From assembly GCF_004005565.1 (NCBI RefSeq), contig NZ_SADD01000004.1, positions 62,001 through 126,000 of the forward strand: a stretch of DNA of 64,000 nt, in the 5' to 3' direction. The stretch is from Lujinxingia sediminis. GTDB lineage: Bacteria > Myxococcota_A > Bradymonadia > Bradymonadales > Bradymonadaceae. Within the stretch, counting starts at the first letter, position 1; every line of letters begins with the position of its first letter. The notes below the pieces were generated by a model. The model was not told the origin of the DNA. It was given only the letters and a program-made list of their open reading frames with translations, and did not search any database. The position numbers and the translations under genes are program-made. Positions 36,001-45,760 of this stretch are shown here, piece after piece.

Positions 36001-39000
36001 CAGCTCATCCCACTGCCCGCTCTGGGTGTAGAGGCGCTCCAGCGCTTCGAGCGTGGGGGCGTGGGTCTGATCGACGGTGAGCACATCGCGGTAGGCCATA
36101 ATCGCCTGACCGATGTCGCCGAGTTGACCTTCCCAGAGCTCGGCGGCCCGGCTCTTGATACCCACGATGGCGTCGGGGTCGTAGGTGGCGCCGGCCTTCT
36201 GCTCCAGCACCGCCACGAGCTCTTCCCAGCGCTCGAAGGTCTCGAAGACCCGCTCCAGACTCTCCATCGCAAGGATGTCGGTCGGATCGATGACCAGGAT
36301 CTCACGGTAGGCTTCGACCGCCTGATCCACTTCGCCGAGCTGCATCTCACTGAGTTCGCCCAGCTTGCGCCAGAGTTCCACGCGGGAGTCCGGCTCACCG
36401 ACCAGATCGACCTGGGTGCGCAGCACCTGGGCGAGTTCCGGCCAGGCCGCAAGACGGCGATAAAGCCCTTCGAGCATCTCGAGGATCTCGACGCTATCCG
36501 GGTTGATCGCCAGCGCACGCTGCAGGTGGTAGACGGCCTCATCGGGCTGGTTAAGTTCGGTGGCACGCCACTGACCCACCAGGCGATGAAGCTCAGCCGC
36601 CTGGGGCGAATCGTCGATGACGCGGAGCACGTCGCCGAAGCGACCGACGGCCTCCTCCCACAACCCGGTCTGACGCGCGAGACGCTCGATATCGGCGATC
36701 AACGCCTCATCGCTCATCGTCTCCGGCCCGAAGGCCGAGAGCAGCACAACGAGCGCGTTCTCCGGCTGCATCAGGTTCTCTTCGAAGATACGCGCGGCGT
36801 TTCGCAGATTCTCCACGCGTTCAAAGATATCGTCGCCAACCATCTCAGCGCGATCCAGGTAGACGCCGGCAAGCTGCTCAAAGCCCTCCGAGGTGCCCTG
36901 CTCAACGAAGATGGCCTCCAGCGCACGGCTGGCCGACATCCGCATCGGGTCGATCTCAAGCACCGCGCGGTGATACTGCACCGCCTGGTCGCGATCCAGG
37001 AGCTTGCTCTCCCAGATCTCGGCGACGCGCGTGAGCAGTTCAATGCGCTGCTCATCATCGTGCATACGATCGGCTTTCAACTCGAGAACCTGGGCAGCTT
37101 CCTCCCAGCGGCTCTCCTGGAGGTAGAGCCCTTCGAGCTCATCAAGCGCCTGATCGTGGCCGGGATCAAGCCCCAGCACGTTCTTCCAGGCGTCGATGGC
37201 CGACTCCGGATTCATGAGCATATCGCCCTGGACCCGACCAAGCTCCACCCAGAGATCGAGCTTACGCTCATGGGCGACCTGCTCGTGAGCGATCAGACGC
37301 TCCACCATATCGGCCTGCTGCTGATAGTCAGCCTGACGGGTGGCGATAGCGTGCAGAGCCTCCAGCGCCGGGAGGTGACGGGCATCGAGCCCGAGCACCG
37401 CCGTCCAGGCATCCTGTGCCTGGATCTCATCGTTGAGGTACTCCCCGTAAATCGTGCCGAGCGATTCGTAGAGGTTGAGCTGCTCGTCGGCGTCCTGGCT
37501 CAGCTCCACTTCACGGCGAAGCACACCCACCAGGTCATCCCAGCGCTCACCATCGAGGTAGAGGCGGCGAAGTTCGCCGAGCGCCATGCGATCATCGGGG
37601 CGAAGCTCACTGGCACGCTCCCAGAGGTCGACGGCATCATCGCTGCGACCGAGCATATCCTCGGCGATACGCGCCATGCGCGCCTGGTAGTTGGCCTGCT
37701 CATCCGGATCGTGGGTGAGCTGAGAGCGACGCTCCAACACATCGAAGAGCGGCTCCCAGGACTGCAATGCAGTGTGAATCTGCTCCAGATGGGCCAACGC
37801 CTGCTCGTGGTCAGGCTGAATGCTCAGGATGCGCTCGTAGGTGGCCACAGCCTGATCGTAATCGGTAAGCTGCTCGGCAAAGACCCGTGCCAGGCGGAAG
37901 TTCAGTTCGACAACCTCCAGCTCATCGTAGGTGCCCTCGACGCGACGCTCGAGCACGCCAGCCAGGTCTGCCCAGCGCGCCTGCGCAAGGTAGATGCGGT
38001 CAAGCGCAGCCAGTGCGTCGGCATGGGTCGGGTCAAGCTCAAGCACCTTGAGGTACGCCATCTCCGCATCTTCAAACTGCTCCAGGCGTGCGTCGAGAAT
38101 CGTCGCCACGCGCAGCCAGAGATCGAGGGCAGCGTCTTCAGTGATCTGCGGGCTCTCCAGCGCGTCGGCGTAGAACGATGCCGCCGCGCCCCAGTCCAGC
38201 GTCTGCTCGGCCAGGCGGTCGAGCTCGGCGATGGCCATCTCATCGTCCGGACGCTCCACCAACGCCGCCCCATAGGCCTGCATGGCGCGACCGAAGTCCT
38301 GGAGCGGGTCGAGGAAGATACGTGCCACCTGGGTGAGCAGCTCATAGCGCTCGATCGGGTCCTCGAGCATATCCAGGCGCTGCAGGTAGATCTCGACCAG
38401 CTTCTCGTGCTGACCTTTCTCCAGGTAATAAGGCTCCAGGATATCGCTGATGCGCTGGACCTGGCGCCCTTCCATGAACATCTGCTCCAGGTTGTCGATG
38501 GCCTGGGCGTTATCCGGCTCCTCCAGAAGCACTTCCTGGTAGGTCGAGATGGCGTTCTCCGCGTCATCGAGCGCGGCCTGATAGAGCAGCCCCAGTCGCA
38601 GGCGAAGCTCCAGAGCCTCGGCGGGCTCTTCGCTGCTGAAGATGCGGGTGCGCAAAATCTCAGCCAGGTTGGCCCACTCGCCTTCGCGCTGGTAGAGGCG
38701 GTCGAGCGCAAGCACCGCATCGGTCTGCTCGGGCTCAATTTCGAGCACGCGCGTAAAGCGTGAAATCGCCTGCTGCGGCTGGTCGAGTTCTTCTTCGAAG
38801 ATGCGCGCCACGCGCAGGTGCAACGCGGTGGCGACCTCAAAGTCGGTCACCGACACCAGGCGCTGATCGATCTGCTCGATGAACACATCCCAGGCACCGA
38901 GTTCGCCGGCAAGACGCTCCAGGGTATCGACGATCTCAACGCGTCCAGCGTCGACATTAAGGGCCTCCACGTACGTCGCAAACGCCTCGGCCTTATCGCC

Positions 39001-42000
39001 CATGCGCTCTTCGACGATCGGACCGACCTCTTTGTAGAGGGCGATGCGGCGATCGGGATCTTCGCTCGCGTCGATCAGCAGGCGATAGACCCAGACCAGC
39101 TTCTCCCACTGGCCGGCATCCTGATAGAGGGGCTGGAGCACCTGTGCGGCCTCCACGCTCTGCTCGTTGCGCTCCACAAGCCCCTCCAACGCCTCGATCG
39201 AGGGCTGGTGCTGCGGGTTCTGAGTGAGCACATCCTGATACACCTCGACGGCCCGAAGCGCATCGCCCAGCTGCACCTCCCAGAGGCGGCCGGAGCGGTA
39301 CTTAAGCGTCTCGATTTCCTCGGCGTAGGGCGAGAGCTGGAGCTGCTGTTCAAGCGTCTCAAGGAGCTCGTGCCACTGCTCAGTGGCCTCAAAGAGCTCA
39401 TCGAGTTTCTCCAGAGCGTTCTTCTCACTGGCGTCCAGATCGAGCACGCGACGGTAGGTGTCGATCGCATCATCGGGCCGCTGCAAGTGCTCCTGATAGA
39501 TGGCACCCATCACATAGAGCAAATCTTTGCGTGCGGCATCGTCGTCGGCCAGGTCCAGCTTGCGGCGGTAGATGTCGAGCAGATCGTGCCAGCGCCCCAT
39601 CTCGGTGTAGAGCACCTCGAGACGGTCGATGGCGTGACGGTCAGCCTCATCAATCGCCAGAGCGCGGTGGTAAACCTCCACGGCCTCATCCGGCCCGGAG
39701 AGGATGTCTTCATAAAGTGTACCGGCCTGATGGAGCAGATCTTTACGCTCATCGAGATCTTCGACGAGTTCCGATTTGGTCACCAGAATCTGCACCAGCT
39801 CCGACCACTCCTGGGTGTGGCGATAGATGGTTTCCAGCTCCTCGACCGTCTCAAGATCGGCCGGGAAGAGTTCGAGCACCGCGTGCAGATGCACCGTAGC
39901 CCGGTCGAGCTCGGCGAGCGGCTCGATGTAGATGGCCGCCGCTCGACGCATCAGGTCGCGCTTGACATCCGGGTCACTCTGGTACTCGGCCTCCTGCTCA
40001 AACACCTGCACGAGTTCTTCAAAGCTCTGGGTGGCCTCGCCGATGCGGTAGAGGCTGTCGAGGGTCTCGCTGTTGGCCACATCGTCGCGCAGCGCGCGAG
40101 CGTAGGTCACAAAGGCCGAGGCAACATCCTGAAGCTCGCTCTCATGGAGCACCGCGATACGGTGGAGGAGTGCGACACGCTCGTCGGGGTCCTGACTGAC
40201 CTCAACCTGCACTTCGAGCGCGCCCACCTGGCGAGCGGCGTCGCCGCGCGCGATGTAAATCGGCTCGAGAATCTTCGAGATGCGAGCGCGCGGCGCGCCC
40301 TCCTGCATCATCAAGACTTCCATCGCCGCGTTCGCCGCCACGTTATCGGCGTCGGCGTCGAGCACCTCTTCATAAAGGTCGACGGCACGCGAGGCGTCGC
40401 CAAGCTGCGCCTCCACCAGCGCGGCCAGCCGGTTCTTGATGGGAAGCTGCGCCTCTTCCTCCACCAGCGCCAGCTCCTCTTCGAGGTTGGACGCCAGCTC
40501 GTTCCACATCGCCTCGGCCTCATAAATGCGGTCGAGTTCGGCATAGGCAGCGAGGTTCTCCGGCGAGCCTTCGAGGATCTCCAGGTAAATCGCGATGGCC
40601 TGATGCGCATCGTCCAGGAGTGTCTCCCAGACCTGAGCCTTGCGGAACTTCAGGCTTTCGGCTTTCGCGGCGTCATCGGCCTGCTCGATCTTGCGATCGA
40701 AGACGTCCAGAAGATCGCGCCAGGCCTCGGTGGTGATAAAGAGTTCTTCGAGATCATCGAGAGCGCGGGCCGAGCCGCCGTCGATGAGCAGCACCTCTTC
40801 GAGGTTGCGGCGCGCCTCGTCGTACGCCTCGCGGCGCTCTGCGTTCACCGTCGCAAGCACGAAGAAGTAGTCGACGCGCAGCGCTTCGTCTTCGATCTCG
40901 GGGAGCACGGCCTCGGAGGCGGCGACCAACGCGTCCCAGAGCTCGAGCTCATGGGCGATGCGATAGAGCTGCTCTCGGGCCGAAGTGTCCGCCGGATCAC
41001 TCTGAATGACGCGGGCGTAGCGCTCAAAGGCACGCTCGCCATCACCAATCTCATTAAGCAACACATCGCCCGCGCGACGTTCCAGCTCACGCGCGGCTTT
41101 CGGCTCATCGGCGGCGTCGGCCTGAATGCTCAGCGAGCCCACCAGCTCTTCCCAGCGGCCGTGCACCTCGTAGACCGGTTCCAGGATCGTGGCGACACCG
41201 GCCTTAAAGAGCTCATCGTCGAGCAGACGCTCCAGCGCCTGGCAGGCCTCGGCGTGGTCGGGACGCCAGAGCACGACTTTGGCCAGCGCGGCCACCGCTT
41301 CTTCGACTTCACCGAGGTGGTCCATGCAGACCAGGCCAAGTTCAAAGCGCAACGCGCTCAAAAACTCGACGTCCTCTTCGGTATAATACGCCGGTGCTCC
41401 GAGGTCGATGGCGTCGAGGTCATCCATGCCTTCAAACGCCTGCTCCTGCGCGACTTCGACAGCCTCGGCAGCCGAGTCTTCGTCACCGGCGTCGGCCGCC
41501 ATGTCCTCAGCGCCCGAATCATCGCTCAGGTCCGCGAGCACATCCTCGACATCATCCCCTCCGGCGAAGCCTTCGCCGAACATGGAGCGCTCCTGCGGGG
41601 CCCCCTCACCGATCAGCGCCTCGATGTCGACCAGGTTTGTGGCGTAGCGACGGCTCTTGTGACGAGCGCGACGCTCTACAAGATCGATCTCCTTACGGAT
41701 CACATCGGCCAGGTCGGCATACTCTTCTTCCTGCGCATAGAGACGATGCAGTTCGGCCAGCGAGGCGAAGTTATGCTTATCGAGCTCCAGTGCCTCGTTA
41801 TGACGCGCAATCGCGGTGACAACGTCGGAGGCTTCCACCTCGGCGATGCGCGCCATGCCCTGAAGAATCTGCACCCGGGCGTCGCGGTCGTCTTCGAGTT
41901 CCAGGCGGTGGCGGTAGACCTGCATCAGGTCGTCCCAGCGCGCGCTGGCAAAATAGATGCGCTCCATGGCTTCGAGCGCGCGCAGGTTGTCTTCCTCCAC

Positions 42001-45000
42001 ATCGAGCACGGCCTGGAACTGCTCGAGCGCAGCGTCGAGATCGCCCAGCTCCTCGGAGAGCACACGGCCCAGAAGTGCGCGCACCTCCAGGGTCTGCGCC
42101 TCGTCGAGGTCGGCATCCAGCGCCTGGCGGTAATGCTCCACCAGCGTGGACCACTCCCCGGCCTCGCCAGCGGTGGCTTCCAATTCGGCAACCACATCAA
42201 GCTCGGAGGGAATCTCCAAGAAGGCCTGGGAGAAACGGGCGAAAGCCCCCTCAACATCGCCGAGGCTGCTGCGGTGAAGGCGAGCCAGCTGAAGCTGTAG
42301 CGCCTTGCGCTCGGACGCCTCTTCGCGGTGCGAAAGCACGATCTCAAGAGCCGACTTCAACTTCTCGGCGTCACCGGCTTCCTCGTAGATCGGAGCGAGC
42401 TGCGCGGCAGCGGCTTCATTCTCGGCGTCGAGTTGAAGCACGCGCTCCAACTCGCGCTCGGCCCGGTTGGTATCACCGAGTTCTTCGCGCCAGATGCGCG
42501 CCGAGCGCAGCAGAAGCTCGATCTTTACGTCGTCTTCTTTAATCGTGCCGCTGAGCGTGCCCAGGATGCGCACCAGATCGGAGTAGGCATCCGACTCGGC
42601 GTAGAAGGCCTCAAGCTCGTCCCACTGACGGTTGTCGATGTAGAGACGCTCCAACGCCTTGCGCGCTTTGAGATCCTCTGGCTCGAGCGCCAGGGCGCCC
42701 TTCCAGGCTTCGGTGGCCCGCTGGCTGTCTTCGAGGCGGTCGGCGTAAAGCATACCGAGCTTCTGGTAGAGCTTCATCGACTCGGCGCTGTCGTCGCTTT
42801 GAGCGACCTTCTGCTCGAGGATCTCGGCCAGCGCCTCATAGTCGCGGTTCTTCTCGTAGAGCGTCTCAAGGGCGTCGAGGGCGTCGGCGTCGGCCGGCAC
42901 CAGCGCGCGCACCTCCAGCCAGAGCTCGGTGGCGACTTCCGGCTTACGCAACTTGTCGGTGGCCAGGCGCGCCACCTCTTTCAACCCTTCTGCACGCGCC
43001 TCATCGGTGTCGAACGTTTCGATCTCACGTTTGGAGACATCGATCAGGCTCTCCCAGTCGCGGCGCTTCTCGTACATCTCCTTGAGGAAGACGATAGCGT
43101 CGCCGTGGTAGGGCTCGATCTCCAGGACCTGCTCGTAGGCTTTGATCGCCTCGGCCTGGTTGCGGAACTTCTCGATGAAGAGCGTCGCGATCTGGCTGTA
43201 GATCTCGACCTTCTGCGCAGCCGTCGGGACGATCTCGGCCTTGGTCTGCAGCATATTAATGAGATCCGACGACATGTTCATCTCGCCGTAGAGCTCAATC
43301 AGCTGATCGATAGCATCGAGATCATCGGGGGCGAGACCCAGGATCTCTTTGTAGATATTGATCGCCATGCGATCCTGGTTCATTTCTTCGCGGTAGACGC
43401 GGATCACCTCATAGAGAAGGTCGACCTTATCTTCGACGCGCTCATCGGCGAGCCCTTCGACCTCCTGCTTGACGAGATCAACGTACATCGGCCACTTGCC
43501 GGCGCGCTTGTAGAGGATCTTCAGACGGCTCTTGACCTGTTCGGCGTCGACCTGACGCTCCAGGCGGCGCAGCGCATCGATCTCTTTGTCGGGCTCGTTG
43601 AGTGCGGCGGCCAGATCGGCCATGCGCAGATAGACCTTCAGCGCGCGCTCATCAGCGTCGAGCTCGGCATGGCGCTGCTCCAGGCTGCGCTGGAACTTAC
43701 GCCAGTTGGCCTGGGCCTCTTCCAGGTCGGAGAGCGCGTCGAGCACCGGCGCATCGTTGACCTCTTCGGCGATGGAACGAGCCATCTCCACGTCGCTGAG
43801 TTCGTAGAGAGCAATGCGCGCGCGAAGCGCGCCGCCACCTTCAACCTCCGAAGACTCCACGGCGTCGAGCGCGCCTTTCCAGAACGCATTGTCCGCGTAG
43901 AGGTAACTGACACGCTTGTAGTATTCGAGTCCCTGACCGGCCGAGAGCGCGCGTTCAAAGAGCGCGACGCCTTGCGCGGCATCGCTGGTGTGGCGCGCCT
44001 GCAGGCGCGCGGCGCGCACCAGAAGGCGCAGGCCTTCTTCGCCGCCGGCGACGTCAGCACGCTCGACCATCGCCGAGTAACGCTCGCGCCAATCACGCGA
44101 GGCGTTGGCCGGCTCGTCGTCCGCGACCAACTCGACGTCCTCAATGGCTTCAAGCTCTTCGAATTCTTCGAGCTCTTCGGAGTCATCGGCCGCTTCAAAC
44201 TCCTCAGCCTCAACGTCTTCGGAGACGTCGAGTTCTTCGGCCTCGTCGAGTTCTTCGGCGTCCCCGGCAGCTTCCAGCTCCTGGTCGTCGTCGGACGACA
44301 CGTCCATGTCGTCGTCGAGTTCGTCGATCGCCTCGCTCTCTGCAACTTCGGCGACTTCCAGCGCTTCGCCATCCCCGTCTTCCACGGCTTCCAGCGCCTC
44401 CACGTCCTCAGACTCATCCGCGGCCGCCAGCGCCTCATCTTCGCCGTCAGCCTCGGCATCAAAGGCATCGACCGGAAGATCGGGGAGGTTGTCGGCAACA
44501 GGCTCCGCATCCACCTCGTCGAGCATCAGAGACTCGTCAAGTTCCATCGTCATGGGCGCGGCTTCGGCGGCCTCGACGGGAAGCTCGGGGAGCTCCTCAG
44601 AAGCAGGCTCCGGCTCGATCTCTTCAAGGACGAGAGACTCGTCAAGTTCCATGGTCATCGGGGCGGCTTCGGCCACCTCCTCTTCGACGACGGAGCTCTC
44701 CTCGATCGCGTCAAGCTCCATGCCCTCGGGCTCAAAGCCCAGGGCGACTGCGGCCTGGAGTGCCTCGGTGTTGGTGGGGTCTTGCTCCCACGCAAAAACG
44801 AAGCACTGGCAGGCGCTCTCCGCACTGTCCAGATAGTCCCGGTAGACCTCACCCACGGTCAGCGAGAGCGCCGACTGACGCAGGGGATCGGCAGTCTGCT
44901 CGATCTCCTCGATCATCAGCGTGGCGAGCTTCTCCCAGGCGGCCTGCTTGCGCGCGAGAACCTGACGGGACCAGAGCGCGACGACGTTATTCGGGTCGAG

Positions 45001-45477
45001 ATCCAGCGCCCACTTGTACGCGGTGTCCGCCTGCTCCAGGTCTCCGACGAAGTCCTCCAGGATCGAGCCCATGCGCTGGTACAGCCGGCTCTGGTAGCCG
45101 CCGTCGGTATCATGCTCCAACGCCTCGGCGAAGAAGGTCTGCAGCTGGTCGGCGTCGTCCTGCAACGCAAGCTGGAAAAGATACGCCTCCACACTGACCA
45201 GGGTATCTTCGCCGACACTCAGCGAATGACTGAGCAGCTCCACGCCGCGCTCCAGATCGTTGAGACGACCACCGGCCATGCGCGCGGCCTCAAGGTAGAG
45301 GCGCGCAGCGGCGTCACGCGAGGCAGATCCCTGCGCGCGTTCCTCAAAGATCGCTACCAGCTCGGCCAGCTCCTCGGTCGACCCGAAGGCCTCCTCCAGA
45401 CGGCCCACAGGCGCGAGATCGTAGGGGTTTGCTTCCAGCTGGGCGACGTATTCCTGAACCTGGTTTTCGCGATTCAT
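33007..45477 (-). CDS. Giant TPR protein (4,156 residues) with degenerate metalloprotease-like C-terminus
   Basis: One uninterrupted frame of 12.5 kb. There is no signal peptide, so it is predicted cytoplasmic or a peripheral protein. Residues about 1-260 are TPRs; 262-466 are a very acidic D/E/A-rich segment containing two copies of EAAPMTMELDESL; a second acidic insert lies near 1280-1365. From about 470 to 3800 there are several dozen TPR/HAT-like units of the form 'W-x-x-L-(I/V)-x-x-(L/Y)-x-x-(R/K)...A-I-x-x-Y-x-x-(I/V)-L-x-(I/L)-D-P'. The last 350 residues are not TPR: they include IIGGDVRQKSGDRELAFIIAKSL followed by RHY near 3990-4015, positioned like the M48 peptidase HExxH helix but without those histidines. 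In size and repeat type it resembles AgmK/GltI (about 3.8 kDa-residue class) of Myxococcus gliding loci. Very likely a scaffold. Start supported weakly by AAAGAG. Confidence 0.9.
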   Translation of the reverse strand: MNRENQVQEYVAQLEANPYDLAPVGRLEEAFGSTEELAELVAIFEERAQGSASRDAAARLYLEAARMAGGRLNDLERGVELLSHSLSVGEDTLVSVEAYLFQLALQDDADQLQTFFAEALEHDTDGGYQSRLYQRMGSILEDFVGDLEQADTAYKWALDLDPNNVVALWSRQVLARKQAAWEKLATLMIEEIEQTADPLRQSALSLTVGEVYRDYLDSAESACQCFVFAWEQDPTNTEALQAAVALGFEPEGMELDAIEESSVVEEEVAEAAPMTMELDESLVLEEIEPEPASEELPELPVEAAEAAPMTMELDESLMLDEVDAEPVADNLPDLPVDAFDAEADGEDEALAAADESEDVEALEAVEDGDGEALEVAEVAESEAIDELDDDMDVSSDDDQELEAAGDAEELDEAEELDVSEDVEAEEFEAADDSEELEEFEELEAIEDVELVADDEPANASRDWRERYSAMVERADVAGGEEGLRLLVRAARLQARHTSDAAQGVALFERALSAGQGLEYYKRVSYLYADNAFWKGALDAVESSEVEGGGALRARIALYELSDVEMARSIAEEVNDAPVLDALSDLEEAQANWRKFQRSLEQRHAELDADERALKVYLRMADLAAALNEPDKEIDALRRLERQVDAEQVKSRLKILYKRAGKWPMYVDLVKQEVEGLADERVEDKVDLLYEVIRVYREEMNQDRMAINIYKEILGLAPDDLDAIDQLIELYGEMNMSSDLINMLQTKAEIVPTAAQKVEIYSQIATLFIEKFRNQAEAIKAYEQVLEIEPYHGDAIVFLKEMYEKRRDWESLIDVSKREIETFDTDEARAEGLKEVARLATDKLRKPEVATELWLEVRALVPADADALDALETLYEKNRDYEALAEILEQKVAQSDDSAESMKLYQKLGMLYADRLEDSQRATEAWKGALALEPEDLKARKALERLYIDNRQWDELEAFYAESDAYSDLVRILGTLSGTIKEDDVKIELLLRSARIWREELGDTNRAERELERVLQLDAENEAAAAQLAPIYEEAGDAEKLKSALEIVLSHREEASERKALQLQLARLHRSSLGDVEGAFARFSQAFLEIPSELDVVAELEATAGEAGEWSTLVEHYRQALDADLDEAQTLEVRALLGRVLSEELGDLDAALEQFQAVLDVEEDNLRALEAMERIYFASARWDDLMQVYRHRLELEDDRDARVQILQGMARIAEVEASDVVTAIARHNEALELDKHNFASLAELHRLYAQEEEYADLADVIRKEIDLVERRARHKSRRYATNLVDIEALIGEGAPQERSMFGEGFAGGDDVEDVLADLSDDSGAEDMAADAGDEDSAAEAVEVAQEQAFEGMDDLDAIDLGAPAYYTEEDVEFLSALRFELGLVCMDHLGEVEEAVAALAKVVLWRPDHAEACQALERLLDDELFKAGVATILEPVYEVHGRWEELVGSLSIQADAADEPKAARELERRAGDVLLNEIGDGERAFERYARVIQSDPADTSAREQLYRIAHELELWDALVAASEAVLPEIEDEALRVDYFFVLATVNAERREAYDEARRNLEEVLLIDGGSARALDDLEELFITTEAWRDLLDVFDRKIEQADDAAKAESLKFRKAQVWETLLDDAHQAIAIYLEILEGSPENLAAYAELDRIYEAEAMWNELASNLEEELALVEEEAQLPIKNRLAALVEAQLGDASRAVDLYEEVLDADADNVAANAAMEVLMMQEGAPRARISKILEPIYIARGDAARQVGALEVQVEVSQDPDERVALLHRIAVLHESELQDVASAFVTYARALRDDVANSETLDSLYRIGEATQSFEELVQVFEQEAEYQSDPDVKRDLMRRAAAIYIEPLAELDRATVHLHAVLELFPADLETVEELETIYRHTQEWSELVQILVTKSELVEDLDERKDLLHQAGTLYEDILSGPDEAVEVYHRALAIDEADRHAIDRLEVLYTEMGRWHDLLDIYRRKLDLADDDAARKDLLYVMGAIYQEHLQRPDDAIDTYRRVLDLDASEKNALEKLDELFEATEQWHELLETLEQQLQLSPYAEEIETLKYRSGRLWEVQLGDALRAVEVYQDVLTQNPQHQPSIEALEGLVERNEQSVEAAQVLQPLYQDAGQWEKLVWVYRLLIDASEDPDRRIALYKEVGPIVEERMGDKAEAFATYVEALNVDAGRVEIVDTLERLAGELGAWDVFIEQIDQRLVSVTDFEVATALHLRVARIFEEELDQPQQAISRFTRVLEIEPEQTDAVLALDRLYQREGEWANLAEILRTRIFSSEEPAEALELRLRLGLLYQAALDDAENAISTYQEVLLEEPDNAQAIDNLEQMFMEGRQVQRISDILEPYYLEKGQHEKLVEIYLQRLDMLEDPIERYELLTQVARIFLDPLQDFGRAMQAYGAALVERPDDEMAIAELDRLAEQTLDWGAAASFYADALESPQITEDAALDLWLRVATILDARLEQFEDAEMAYLKVLELDPTHADALAALDRIYLAQARWADLAGVLERRVEGTYDELEVVELNFRLARVFAEQLTDYDQAVATYERILSIQPDHEQALAHLEQIHTALQSWEPLFDVLERRSQLTHDPDEQANYQARMARIAEDMLGRSDDAVDLWERASELRPDDRMALGELRRLYLDGERWDDLVGVLRREVELSQDADEQLNLYESLGTIYGEYLNDEIQAQDAWTAVLGLDARHLPALEALHAIATRQADYQQQADMVERLIAHEQVAHERKLDLWVELGRVQGDMLMNPESAIDAWKNVLGLDPGHDQALDELEGLYLQESRWEEAAQVLELKADRMHDDEQRIELLTRVAEIWESKLLDRDQAVQYHRAVLEIDPMRMSASRALEAIFVEQGTSEGFEQLAGVYLDRAEMVGDDIFERVENLRNAARIFEENLMQPENALVVLLSAFGPETMSDEALIADIERLARQTGLWEEAVGRFGDVLRVIDDSPQAAELHRLVGQWRATELNQPDEAVYHLQRALAINPDSVEILEMLEGLYRRLAAWPELAQVLRTQVDLVGEPDSRVELWRKLGELSEMQLGEVDQAVEAYREILVIDPTDILAMESLERVFETFERWEELVAVLEQKAGATYDPDAIVGIKSRAAELWEGQLGDIGQAIMAYRDVLTVDQTHAPTLEALERLYTQSGQWDELIDVLEQRLALTHEPDAQVGIYGKMAGVFEGQFGDMERAVESYNHILMVDVENVTAIENLERLYHALERWFELVDVLQRHIELSQRGEEKVALYTELGRVQRDQARDPHSAIEAFNAALGLEPINPQLWSELAQLHESTSNWESAVEAYNRLADQLEDPAQRVDVYFRAGQLMESQLHDHANAEDAYLSALRLEPTHPGVLDAVRNLLAIQQEWQSLIRVLKAAEEATRELSAKAALQCEIGKVYEEQVGDEVSALRYYESALELEPRITEAAEPLIDVYVRERRFERAIPLLEMVIGVFSQGSAPASELHRRQLQLAQAYDQLAQPERALVAYRNAYELDPNDMDTLKGLGQLLYARQEWEQASRVLQALQLHHADKLETPELAEIYFRLGSVRKTLGEMRKASQYFEKTLELSPQHRPTLVNLVEVSEAQSKWEDVVHYTRWLLDAENDPTARFAHLSKMGDLLAAKLNQPPAAVDAYEQALALEPKSVVILRKLLDLYTKTRQWHEAVDILKRIIEQEQDPGRIAKYYYTAAVIYRDEIDDPMQAVTLFDETLDVDVKMLKAFEAIDRILTKQKEWKELSRAYRRMLHRVSEHDDGQMESVKTLLWQNLGEIYRTRLGDMETAIEAYKIAVGLNPSDEKLRLILAELYEKTGSDPEGAIEQHRALIELDQFRVESYRVLFKSYIQTKQYDKAWCMAGALSFLQSASEQEETFYRKYLGAHMQPARGAFNEEMYKRLYHPRQDVLITYIMTVLGQGLRPMYSLSSIKDWGVHKKRDLVDLEEQTPFNNVYRYVAQTMQLLPAPRVYLKGDQAMGMRNANIDPAAVIIGGDVRQKSGDRELAFIIAKSLTWVMPRHYVGSIGQPTEFLKLLFMALMDITDPSLGIGATLGEQGAPLKEELMALPGPMLMQAQKAMKQFLSKGQNPNLSEWVLAVEHTAIRMGLLICGDLHTAAACIKSDLVPMGKASVKEKIRELVLFSISEDYFQLREELGLAIGK

Positions 45478-45682
45478 GTGCTCTTTGGTCGGCCTGGAGG
45501 GTAAGGAAGAGAGCGCCGGCCCGCGATCATGGGGGCCTTTGCTCAGGGCGTCGACGTCAACCGCCCGGCTCGGTCATAGGGGCCCTCGGGCAGCGCCGTG
45601 GCGCCGCCTCCATTGAGGACCTCTAAGGGGGGAAAGGTCTGAACATCACACTTCAACGTGACCATCGAAAATCGTTGGCCGA

Positions 45683-45712
45683 GGTATACCACAGCGCTCC
45701 GAAGAGCGGCAA
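45683..45712 (-). promoter_or_regulatory. Candidate promoter of the giant TPR gene
   Basis: Minus strand TTGCCG (45707-45712), 18 nt, TATACC (45683-45688). The leader would be about 200 nt. The 283 bases between this gene and the TPR lipoprotein contain no gene. Confidence 0.35.
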
Positions 45713-45760
45713 CGCGCCGTATGTCGATCACCGCTACGGCACGTGACCCCGCTCGGGGTG

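Noticed and set aside
34480-45504. Three very long open frames (1,427, 1,160 and 1,058 codons) on the plus strand opposite the giant TPR gene
   Set aside because: They mirror the repetitive, GC-rich coding strand. The translated peptides have no recognisable motif, while the minus-strand frame is a single continuous TPR protein with its own terminator.
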